A DNA stretch of 64,000 nt from Strongyloides papillosus (Eukaryota; Nematoda; Chromadorea; Rhabditida; Strongyloididae). The notes under the pieces were generated by a model. That model was not told the DNA's origin and did no database searches. It was given only the letters and a program-made list of their open reading frames with translations. Position numbers and translations under genes: made by a program. Position 1 is the stretch's first letter; every line of letters begins with the position of its first letter. Where the stretch lies: the NCBI GenBank assembly GCA_005656395.1, contig SRSI01000013.1:1922001-1986000 (forward strand), read 5' to 3'. Below are positions 34,322 through 44,336 of this stretch, one piece after another.

Positions 34322-34990
34322 GATTATAGTAAATTTTTTATCATGTAGGAATTTATAACAACACCTAGTCTTTGCAAAATCATTTTCATCGTTCTCTTCC
34401 AAAACTTCTTTAAGTATTTCCATATAATTTGTGACATTATCAAATGCATCTTTAAATTTTAGTGCCATAAGCAAATCGGCTACATTTTCAAGATATGTAT
34501 TGGTATTTTTAGAATTAGAATTCTCAAACTTATCTTGAATTTCCTACAATATAGCTTCTTTTTCTGTTGTCTATGGGCTTTTTTCTCTACATGTAAATTC
34601 ATTTTTTTAAGTGGTTTATATAATGTATTTTATGTCTCACATCTTCTTCAAATTTGCGACAAAGTATCGTTGCAATTTAAACAGTTGCCTTGGTTGTTTA
34701 CTAAAAGCATAAGTATTTAGCTTTTTTTTTGCTTCTGAACTATTAGCGTTTCTAATTGTTTTTCTAAATTTTAAAACTTTACACAATAGCTATCACGATA
34801 TGTAGGAAATTGATTTTAAATAGCTGATATTTTGTCTTAACTTTTTAGCTATCTTGAATCAAATGAGCTAAAAGTATCTCTGTTTTCTACCTTTTTCTCG
34901 CCTAAACTTTTTCTTTTCTTAAGTCTGAGTTTAATAAAACTTCTCAGATATGGCTACTTAGTTTAGACAACATTTTTAATGAAATTATAG
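34322..34990 (-). pseudogene. Degenerate gene encoding a charged coiled-coil-like protein
   Basis: An acceptor-like TATATTGTAG precedes a clean minus-strand exon of about 73 codons (34322-34540) reading EIQDKFENSNSKNTNTYLEN, VADLLMALKFKDAFDNV and YMEILKEVLEENDENDFAKT, ending in TAG. Further upstream the minus strand has broken coding-like patches (LRKRKSLGEKKVENRDTFSS, GNCLNCNDTLSQ) out to about 34990. The protein is rich in Glu, Lys, Asn and Leu and likely helical. No family recognised. Confidence 0.4.
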
Positions 34991-35589
34991 TTCAAATTTA
35001 TTTATTATAGGTGTTTCACCCTAAAGATTTAAAATACAAACAATAAAATATTATAATTACCCTATAAAGATACTTATTTACTTATACAATAAAGTCCTAT
35101 GAGGTCTTATGAGTTTAGAAATTAAGTTATCTCCTAAAATTAGAAATTGTTAAATTCATCCATTTTAACAAAATAAAATAACAACTATATAAAACATTTT
35201 ATTCTTAAAACTAAACTAACATCGGTAAAAAACATTCTTTTATAGTCGCAAAGTCATTAGAATTGTCATCGAAATTGTCATTCACAACAGAAATAAATTA
35301 GAATAACTATAAATCTAATGATTTGATGACATATCGTTGTTATGTTAAAATTTGTGTATGAAATATATTTTAAAATTGACAACCATTATATATTTTTCAT
35401 TGTAATCAAATTTTATTTCGATGACGACCGCGTCGCCAACTCCTCCTTCCTTTGGAGATTGATAGTTAATATAATGGAGGATTCATATCTAATACGAAAT
35501 TTTCAATGTGGTGCGGGCCTTATTTTTGAACTTCTTATATTTCTCTGTGTTTCTGTTCTAGTGCCGGGACTGAAAATCCATCTGTTGTA
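34991..35589. other. No supported gene
   Basis: AT-rich to about 35340. The 35342-35590 plus-strand frame is the antisense of a less AT-rich stretch adjoining the RPA-like relic and is not itself convincing. Confidence 0.4.
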
Positions 35590-36094
35590 AAAAATTTTTT
35601 TTGGCGACGTCACCGAATAATACAACGTTATGTTTGTTGTTTTCATCCACTGTTTCGATGACTACCATAAGGACATAGTAGTATCTGTTCGATCTTCCTC
35701 TGCATTTCAGGCAGTGTTAAAGTCCGTCTCCTACGTTTCTGATTACTTTTTTTCTGCAGTGCTTCTTTACACATGCTTTGTATGTTATATTTGTTTTCAC
35801 TGATACAACGTGCCCTTGAATTTAGAAGTGCAGTTTTTTCCCTGTGCGCGAAAGTGTTTCCTTTGCTACACTGATACTCCTCATTCGGACGATGTTGTTA
35901 CTTGGGAGAAAAGTTTCTTGTTCACGGAAAGCTGCAGTAGTTTCAACGTTCTCCTCCATGGCTTCGTCAGATGGATGAACTCTTCCAAATGAATAGTCTT
36001 TCATAAGTACTTTAAAATCTCTAATTATCACACACAAATTAAAAATTCCACAAATTAAGGTTGCAATTTTAATGCTAATTGTCATACAATTCAC
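35590..36094 (-). pseudogene. RPA70-like DBD-C domain relic
   Basis: Minus-strand frame from 36094. A hydrophobic start is followed by SFGRVHPSDEAMEENVETTA, then the DBD-C core IQGHVVSVKTNITYKACVKK, HCRKKV, a CLKC zinc half-site, and YYYVLMVVIETVDENNKHNV and VLFGDVAKK. YKAC...C...CxxC followed by a beta-rich segment and LFGD is the RPA70 C-terminal OB-fold with its zinc ribbon. A single frame carries it all but has a TAA before IQGH and a TAA just before the second zinc half-site. It corresponds to the same domain at 25,550-25,100 but is clearly diverged from it, so they are separate paralogues. G+C is higher than the surroundings. Confidence 0.72.
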
Positions 36095-36189
36095 CTAAAA
36101 TTGTATAACAATTTAATGAATTTTGTATTACATGTTACTTATTTTTGTATAGGTACAATTCTATTCAAATTGTATTACAACTAAGGTAT

Positions 36190-36345
36190 AATTGTTACGC
36201 ATTCTAAGTAGAATAGTTTTGCATTTTAGGAAGAATTGTATGACAATTTAGGAAGAAATGTATGACAATTAAGAATGAAATGTATGACAATTAAGGAAGA
36301 ATTATATGACAATTTTAGGTAGATTTGTTATGCAAATTTTAGAAA
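36190..36345. repeat. 22-bp minisatellite
   Basis: About five to six units of the form AGGAAGAATTGTATGACAATTT, 21-23 bp each, best between 36230 and 36320. It begins about 100 bp upstream of the RPA-like relic. Related single units extend left to about 36090. Confidence 0.75.
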
Positions 36346-36571
36346 AAAAATTGTCAAATATATTTAATTAATTATATTCTTTTTGGAAAACAGAAAAAAA
36401 ATATGTAAAAAGATTAAGAATTAAATAAATTTACTATAAACTAATGGATATCCTAAATTCATCAAATAAACTTAATAAAAGTTTGAAATATTTAATATAA
36501 AATCATAGAAAGAATGTTAATACTTGTCTCATATAGACATAATAGGCATTACACCAAGAAAAAAAGGTATA

Positions 36572-38020
36572 TAGGGTGGCCCACGTAAGACTCCCCAGAC
36601 ATTTGCATATGTAGCTCTGTGTGTAGATAAGCTACAAATATGGTATTATACTCATTTTGTAGCTGAAATACATATGATGCTAAATCTATAGATTTCACAA
36701 CAAAATGTGGATTCTGGATGGAGTTGTGGACCTTTAAAAATGGGGTTCGTTTTTCGACTTTCACTAAATTTAACTTTTTTATTTAAAGAGATTTTTTTAT
36801 TGTTGCAGATTCTAAAAGAACAAAGTCTTTTGTACTAACTCTCAAGATTACATAAAAATTGAGGTCTGACAACTATGTTAAATTTTTAAATAAAAGTTAA
36901 AAATCTTGATTTTTTTCAAAAAATCGATGTTTTTTAAAAATAAAATTTTAATCAGATAGTTTTTAAAACATTTTTATTGATATTCTGATAGAGTAAGCGA
37001 AGCTCCATCGAATAAGTATAGTGTCACTAAATTTGATTGAGTTTAAAGAAAGTTACGAATAGTAAAATATTAACCATTTTTTACAATAATTCTATAAAAA
37101 AGGAAAATATGTCAATCTTTTTCAAATTTTCGGGCACGAATTATGTTTTATTTTCAAAAGTATTAAAAGTATTGCCCTTATTTGATAAAAACTTGCTCAT
37201 ATTTTAAAAATACAGGGTGTGAGATTATGAGTGGATATACAAAAAATAAAAAAAAAACACATTATAATTGTTCTTACAGAGTAATATTTATACAAAATAG
37301 TATAAAATAATTGTAAATAGTATGAAAATATTAGAAAAATTATTTTTTTTTGAAATTAGGTGATAAAGAATATTTCAGTTCTTTAGACAATCTATGAACA
37401 AACAAGTAATAATCTGTAAACTAATATGGATAAGTAGTGTTATTATTGCTATTAGGATACCATAAAGATCGGGAAAAGTATTATTTGTATTTTAACTTTC
37501 AAATGAAAGTGTCAAAAAGTCGACTTTGGTAAATCATAACTTCTTTCAATGTCAACCGCTCAGCACGGTCATATACTCATTCGATAGAACTTTGTTTACT
37601 CTATCAGATTATTAATAAAACTTTTAAAAACTACCTGATTAAATTTTTATTCTTAAAAAACATCGATTTTTTGGCAAAAATCAAAATTTTTAACTTTTAT
37701 TTACAAATTTAACATAGTTGCCGAACTTCAATTTTTAGTAATTTTGAGATTTAGTACAAAAGACTTTGTTCTTTCAGAATCTGCAACAATAATTAAAAAA
37801 TCTTTTTAAATAAAAAAGTTACATTTAGTGAAAGTCGAAAAATAAACCCAATTTTTGAAGGTCTATAACTCCACACCGAATCTACATTTCGTTGTGGAAT
37901 CTATATATTCAGCTACATATGTATCTCAGCTACAAAATGATTAAAATATCATATTTGTAGCTTACCTACACGTAGAGCTACATATGCAAATATCTGGGGA
38001 GTCTTACGTGGGCCACCCTG
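36572..38020. mobile_element. 1.45-kb fold-back element, CAGGGTGGCCCAC ends
   Basis: The left end (T)AGGGTGGCCCACGTAAGACT and the right end, inverted, CAGGGTGGCCCACGTAAGACT are flanked by TA. The inverted arms run about 500-550 bp each (to about 37090 and from about 37500) with roughly 80% agreement by eye, leaving a ~400-bp spacer. No transposase. The terminal CAGGGTGG resembles the DD37D element at 11151. An RNA from it would fold into one long hairpin. Confidence 0.85.
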
Positions 38021-38084
38021 TATATGTGTCGCTTTTGTATAAGTTTTTAGTTTTGCCTTTTTAAATAAAATATATATCTTAACA

Positions 38085-38785
38085 AGTACTTTGGACAGTG
38101 CTGTACTGTCTATTAAGACGTGGAATCCAAGGTCTTTCTCCTACATTTTTACTGGTACTTTGAGGTGGCTGTCCAATGGATACTAAAAAAAAGTGGTACT
38201 TTCTGTTAAGAATTAGAATCCAAAGTCTTTCTCCTACATTTTCACTGGTTTTTTGATGTGGTTGTCTAATGGGTACTGGAGGAAAGTTGTACTTTCTGTT
38301 AAGAATTGGAATCCATGATCTTTCTCCTACATTTGCACTGGTTCTTTGATGTAGTTGTCCAATGGGTACTAAAAGAAAGTGGTACTTTCTGTTAAGAATT
38401 AGAATCCAAAGTCTTTCTCCTACATTTTCACTGGTTCTTTGAGGTGGTTGTCCAATGGGTACTTGAGGAAAGTAGTACTTTCTGTTAAGAATTGGAATCT
38501 AAGGTCTTTCTCCTACATTTTCACTGGTTCTTTGAGGTGGTTGCCCAATGGGTACTTGAGGAAAGTAGTACTTTATGTTAAGAATTGAAATCCAAGGTCT
38601 TTCTCCTACATTTTCACTGCCTCCTTCATTTGGTTCCTTTTTATCTTGAATACCCAAGCTATTCAAAGACGGAAAGGTGGATTCATCGTTGTCTGATAAA
38701 CCAGTTCCAGTTATAGAATTTATGTTCATTTTGTCAACACAAGTTAACAAAATGACGAAATTGATAAATGAAAACTAAAATTGAC
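38085..38785 (-). pseudogene. Secreted-like protein with 31-residue tandem repeats
   Basis: On the minus strand an acceptor-like TTTTAG near 38785 opens a frame beginning FSFINFVILLTCVDKMNINS, a hydrophobic run like the end of a signal peptide. An acidic stretch (SDNDESTFPSLNS) follows, then about six to seven copies of a 31-residue (93-bp) repeat of the form TSENVGERPWIPILNRKYYF plus PQVPIGQPPQR, ending at a stop near 38085. The repeats stay in one frame across about 600 bp, evidence of coding selection. One repeat has TAG where its sister repeats have Trp (ERP*IPI, stop at 38499-38501). Each repeat has Pro-rich and aromatic-rich halves. No family recognised. If the stop is real, only an 83-codon stump remains from the internal Met. 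Confidence 0.65.
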
Positions 38786-39136
38786 AGATGTGTATATATA
38801 ACACAAGATCTGATATTCAAAACGTAATCTTTGCATTCTTCTAATGAAGGGAAACACGTATAAAAACAACCTTTGATATAACTGATGTCAAAGCAAGAGT
38901 GCTAATAAATTATTGCATAATATCATACAAAGTTAGAAAATAAAACACTTTACAAGAGATTATTGGTAAAAGACAACATTGAATAATATTAAAGAGTTTA
39001 TTAGAAAATAATGACTTTATGACCAAAGTAGATGATAAATACAAAGCAAAGTAAATGTAAAATAATAAGTTCTTAACAATGCTACAAAAGCAAAAAGTTT
39101 AATTTATAACAAAAAAATCGTTTGTAAAATAATATA

Positions 39137-40404
39137 TTAGGTTGTTCCATAAGTTTTCGTGATTTTTTTCAAACGTTTATTTTACCGCACTTTTTAGTTT
39201 TTTCGCACGTGTTATATATATCATTCGAAAGTTCTTTTTCCATTCTACAAAACCCTGTTAATCCCATTTTCATATCTTTTAATTTTGATTTAATTTTATA
39301 TCTTTAAAATGTAGTGCGATGTAGACAAAAAACAGCACTTTCGACACCTGTTGTTATTTGCTTTTAATCGTGAAAAAAAATGTCTGAAAAACTTCGAGAA
39401 ATTTATTCTGTGTATGGAGAAGATGCCATGGGCTGGAGTACTGCAAAATATTAGTACAGAAAGTTCAGAAATGACAATTTCGATCTTCAAGACTCTCCAC
39501 GAACAGATAGGCTATCTATCTTTGACGAAGATCGTTTGATAGGTCGTTTGAGGAAAGACAATCGTCAAACATGCGGAGAGCTGGCCAAAAAAATGAACAT
39601 TGTTAGAGCAATCTCTTGTCATCTTACATCAATGGGTTCTGAGCAAAAATTTCGAGTTTGATTGTCTTATAGTCTTACTGAAAAAAACAAAAAAAAGAGG
39701 TTTTTTATTACTCCTCAACATCTCTCTCGGCATGAAGCGACACGTAGCTACGAGAATCGATTCCTGTATAGAATTGTTACCGAGGATGATAAATAGTTTC
39801 TCTACATCAACACGAGCCAAAGGAAGCAGTAGGTGTGAGCAAGAGATGCGTCTAATTCTAGAGTTAAACAAGTAATCTGTGTATTTTGGGATTAAAATGC
39901 GTAGTTCATTGGGAAATAATTGAGAATAACCAAACAGTAGGAAAAGATCTTAATTTAGATCATTTTCATCGCGTAAATTAGACTATTCAACAAAAAAAGA
40001 TCGGATCAATTAAGCTAAGTTATCCTACTCTACGACAACACTCAGACTCATACAGCAAAAATTTTCAAAATCGCCCACTAGGAGCTCAATTGGGAGATTC
40101 TTTAGCATCCTCCGTATTCACCAGACCTTGCCCCAACGGATGATCACCTATTCCGTTCATTTGCAAACCATATGAGGGACTTAACATTTGAAAACGAAGA
40201 GGCACTATATACCTGGCTGAACGAATTCTTTAAGTCAAGGCCCATAGATTTCTGGCTTGAATGTATCAACAAATTAGTGAAAAGGTGGAAAAGATTGTAA
40301 ATAATGACGAGGAATATATAATTGATTAATTTAATTTTGATTTTAAAAAAAAATGTTTTTAAAATAAATTTTTAAAAATCACGGGAATTTATGGAACAAC
40401 CTAA
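39137..40404 (+). mobile_element. mariner element, complete but decayed
   Basis: TIRs TTAGGTTGTTCCATAAGTTT and the inverted right end TTAGGTTGTTCCATAAATTC are flanked by TA. 1268 bp, normal mariner size. The transposase relic runs on the plus strand from about 39310. It shows the N-terminal HTH region (EKLREIYSVYGEDAMGWSTA, RKFRNDNFDLQDSPRTDR, DNRQTCGELAKKMN) and, after several frameshifts, DNTQTHTAKIFKIAH, HPPYSPDLAPTDDHLFRSF and FENEEALYTWLNEFFKSRP. The D and D34D catalytic aspartates of the second half are visible. Frames change at least four times, so it is inactive. Confidence 0.9.
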
Positions 40405-40661
40405 TATAATATTATTCAAATATAATATAGAATTATATAAGAGTTTACTGAATGTCCACTGTCTCGATGTCAGTCGACATTCATTCAACTCCTGTTTCAA
40501 CTTTTGTTTTCAGCTCCTGTTAACTTTCTTGAAGAGAGTGCTACTAAATATGGTATTTTTGAAGTTAATTCTGAAAATTTACCATTGCCACTTTTAGTCA
40601 AAATAAGCTATTTTGTAAAATTATTTCAAAGTAATTACTGAACTTTTAGATAACAGAAGAT

Positions 40662-41473
40662 ATGAATAATGGTTTTGAATTCACTGACAACTATTCAATA
40701 TTCTCTAGAGGAAGAATCAGAGAGATTGCAGGTGATTTTTTATTTAGACATAGCAGTGATAGAGAGGCTTTTATCTATGTCAATGAAATTAGAGTCTATA
40801 CGAAATATGACTTTATGTTGAATCAGTTTCATAAAGAGATTGACGTTGTGAAATACACTTATTCTGAAAATCCACTTTTTGTAACTGCACTTACTGAGAG
40901 TTTAAATGTTATTCAAACTAAGATTAATCTCAATGAAGATATTCCAAATGTATCTAAAAATGATGAACATGATTTGGAGGACATATTTAATAATGATACA
41001 AGCCTTACTTTTTCTGTAGATGTTCTCGTACTCCAAAAAAGTGGTATTAATAAAACATAAACTCCTGATGAATATATATTTGTCTTAATTGTTGCCGATT
41101 ATTGTAACAGAACGATGAAATGCATTAACTTTAAAAGTACTCAATTCAACGCTATGCACGAAAATATCGAAGTTAGTAAATTTTATACTTTAAATTTGAT
41201 GAATGCAAAAAATTGTACACTTAGACCAAAATCAAGAGAACTGACAACATTTACCAAGGATTGGTCCTAAGACATGAAAATACCAGTTTTATTCCAACGT
41301 CAAGAAGCTTCCGTTTTGCAGGCATTGATATTGTATTCAATGATTTAGACTGCATTTCTGAATACGAAGATGAAACACAAGTCAGTACTATTGGTATAGT
41401 AGCAAAAATTGATGAAATATCGGCTTATTATAATGAAACTTATAATGCTTTGACTTCAATGAAAATAATCTAA
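40662..41473 (+). pseudogene. RPA70-like gene, plus-strand copy
   Basis: ATG at 40662 opens 132 codons whose end reads LTFSVDVLVLQKSGINKT, like the start of an RPA OB-fold. After a TAA (41058-41060) the same frame continues EYIFVLIVADYCNRTMKCIN and HENIEVSKFYTLNLMNAKNC. After a frameshift near 41262 it reads ENTSFIPTSRSFRFAGIDIV, then VSTIGIVAKIDEISAYYNET. IP-x-x-x-x-F-x-F-x-x-I followed by a xIGIV strand is the hallmark of RPA70 between its tandem OB-folds. It is AT-rich like its surroundings, unlike the minus-strand copies, so it is older or a different lineage. Broken by one stop and one frameshift. Confidence 0.62.
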
Positions 41474-41726
41474 CTAATACTGCTACTACTATACCAATTT
41501 TTTTACATAGTGTAAAATAAAACCAGTGTAGATAATAAAATAACACACAAGTCAATAAATTAACACAATTTATTAAAACTCTGATTTTTTAGAAAATAAT
41601 CATACAATTTAAAGACATATTTATATTCAAAATTCACTATAATATTTAAAATTTCTTCTTTAAAATTCATAATTTATAATTTCTTTTCATTAATATTAAT
41701 ACTTTATAATATTCATATTTCACATA

Positions 41727-42395
41727 GTGAATTGGCTTATTGTGAATTTGAAATTGGAATGTTTAATAGGAGTAAGATTTGGGACTATTAGATCTCATAC
41801 TGTTGCTGGAAAAATCATTTCGTCTAGTAAGTCCTCCTATATAATCAAAAAAGATTTAGGAAATCAAGAGAACCTAAAATTACTACTTGCAAAAGTGTCT
41901 ACGTTAGATATCGAAAATTTGTCAATACCAAACATTTCTTTCCTTCCTTTAATAAGTACAATACTTGAAACTGGAAAATTTCTGATTCACTTAAAAAAAT
42001 TACCACCATTTATTATACGACCAAAAATATTTTATTCTATGGGTAAAATTACTTCTTTTGGAAAATTTAAAACATCAGATAAAGAAGAAGCCAAAAAAAG
42101 TGGTCTCTCCGTAAGAATAACACTATCAGATCCATTAGTAAATCTGCAATATGTCACCATATTCGCAAATAGATTGATCAAAATTATTTCAAACGTATCT
42201 GGGAACTCTGTTAGAGCCATAAATGTAGATGATGATAAAGATATTATGTTAAAAAATTTTCTACATATTTCCTTAATCTTTAAAGTAAAAATTAGTAATT
42301 ATGTAAGAAAATATAATACTGAAGAAATATTAATAAAAGGGAACAGACTTCTTGACCACTTTGAAATATGTTCTAATTTTTACTATAAAAAATAA
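41727..42395 (+). CDS. Possible OB-fold protein, exon with acceptor
   Basis: 222 codons open from an acceptor-like CACATAG (ends 41726) to a TAA at 42393-42395. It lies 250 bp downstream of the RPA70-like frame on the same strand. The first half is Leu/Ile-rich. The second half reads RPKIFYSMGKITSF, SVRITLSDPLVNLQYVTIFA, NRLIKII and ISLIFKVKISNYVRK, an alternation of beta strands suggestive of an OB-fold. It may be the downstream exon of the same RPA-like gene, contributing a further DNA-binding domain. No decisive motif is seen. It is intact over its length. Confidence 0.4.
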   Translation: MNWLIVNLKLECLIGVRFGTIRSHTVAGKIISSSKSSYIIKKDLGNQENLKLLLAKVSTLDIENLSIPNISFLPLISTILETGKFLIHLKKLPPFIIRPKIFYSMGKITSFGKFKTSDKEEAKKSGLSVRITLSDPLVNLQYVTIFANRLIKIISNVSGNSVRAINVDDDKDIMLKNFLHISLIFKVKISNYVRKYNTEEILIKGNRLLDHFEICSNFYYKK

Positions 42396-42834
42396 CTTGA
42401 ACGCATGGATAAAGAGATTGATGAATCTTTTTCTAGTCAAGGAGAATAGTTTCTAAATATCTAGATCAATATATGTGGATTTTTTTAGTAATTATTATAA
42501 GCATTTAAATTAATTTTTATTTAATTATTATAATAATAATTATATATAAAAGTTAAAATTAAATTAAACTTTATTATAATTGTAATAATTATTTATCAAT
42601 GTTAAGATCAAATTTTATTGCAACTGTAGTAATTTATTATAAATAAATAAAAAAGCCATAAAATGATAAAGACATTAATAGCGCAAATTTTACTTTGATG
42701 TTCAATTAAGATTATCATATAATAAAAAAGTTATTTTTATAATTAATAATATCTGTTCAGTTTATAGATATAGAACGTAGATAGAAATAGTTTATAATGA
42801 TTTAAGCAAAAAGAGTAAAAATATTGAAAATATA

Positions 42835-43500
42835 CACTGCGCGACAAAAATAATGCACCACTCATATTTTATATTAAATAAATAATTGGATTTTGTAAAT
42901 AGTTTATAAATAATTACCACTAAAAAAACAATATTTAAAGACATATAAATAGAAAATACAAAAATGTTTTAAACACGTATTAAAAAATGATGACTTTTGA
43001 CACGACAAAATTTTTGCACCACCTCAATTTTTGTTAAATAAACTAGCAAAAAAGCTTCTTAAAGTCTATTTAATAATTAATTTCATTTACTTTTGCTTCT
43101 ACGACTTGGAGGCATCTTGATTTGAAACTTTCAAACAATGATTTTGTACAATCTTTTGGTATTTTTTTTTGCTTGAGAAAAAATTGCATTTTCCAGTTCA
43201 AATATATTTCTAAACGAATTTTCATATACCATGGATTGTAGTTTTGACCATAAATTTTCAATAATATTTAAATCCGATGATCTTGCTGGCCATTACAAAC
43301 TTTTAAATGCCTCAGACATCAAAAAATCTCTTGTTTTTCGAAAAGTATAGATAGAAGCATTGTCTTGTTGCCAATAATACTTTCTTCTTTCACTAGTTTT
43401 AATGTTGTTTTTTAAAGAATGGAAAGATTTAAGCTTCCAGCAATTTTATAAACTTATCAGAGTTCACACAGAGAAATTTACACAAAAAAACATCCTTGAG
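42835..43500 (-). mobile_element. Tc1-type element remnant
   Basis: The left end CACTGCGCGACAAAAATAAT follows TATA, and a related subterminal phrase ACACGACAAAATTTTTGCAC lies at about 42999. The minus strand from about 43400 to 43070 encodes the second half of a Tc1 transposase: YWQQDNASIYTFRKTRDF, SDLNIIENLWSKLQSMVYEN and CTKSLFESFKSRCLQVVEA. The Asp of QQDNA and the Glu of IENLW are present, with one stop between. The right end and the first half of the transposase are not found, so the copy is truncated. Confidence 0.82.
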
Positions 43501-44336
43501 TCATAATTTTCCGTTCTCAAATTAAAATTGCATAAACTCTTATCCAATTTTAATTATGCGAATTACCATCTTATGATTTTTTCGCAGATCATAAAGCATT
43601 TCTGCTTTTTTTACAATATTTTTTCTTAAACAGATTATAAATTATTATATTTTATCAGATAGAATTAAAAATATTTATTAATTTTTTAATAACATATAAA
43701 ATATCTAAAATATTTATATAAACTGTAATCGCCCCATGATGTAGTAGATTTTTAAAGGTAGGTATTTTATTTAATATTTAAACTAACAACATTATAAAAA
43801 TTTTAGTAGTAGTTAAAATGATATATATATATAATTTTACTATTGTCCCACCAATATATTGTGGGTGGGATAACATTCCCCTTTAAGGAAATTAAATTTA
43901 AATTTCTTTTTAAGTATATTAATATTTTTGCTTATAATATATTTTTAAATTGTTTTATTTCAGAGTTTGATGTGCCTATCCTACCACTACCAATCTTTTT
44001 CTATAAAGTATTTATCGTTGCTATGTATTTCTTTCTACTCATGGATCACAAATTTGTTTTTTTTTCCAAATATTCAGTCAACTTTTACTATTTATTCTGT
44101 CAACTTATACATTAAGAAGTTATATCGTCTAATAAAAGTTCTTTTACTAAGAGTGTATGGTATCGTTAACTCTTTACATGAACTATCTCTTTTCCGACAA
44201 TTTATTTTTTTCCAAAGTAAGTTAATGTTATTTCACAATATTGATATATAGTTTTCTTTGTTTTTGTTTTTTATGAAGTATAAAAGTAGATGTTCCAATT
44301 CTTTTATTCATTAATTGCTATTTTCCTGTGGATAAG
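43501..44336. other. AT-rich DNA, no supported gene
   Basis: Open frames at 43843-44115 and 43967-44251 overlap on the same strand and are Phe/Ile-rich by composition, as expected from T-rich DNA. Confidence 0.5.

Noticed and set aside
43843..44251. Two overlapping plus-strand frames that look like membrane proteins
   Set aside because: Phe/Ile/Leu richness follows from T-rich DNA; there is no start context, splice site or repeat of pattern.
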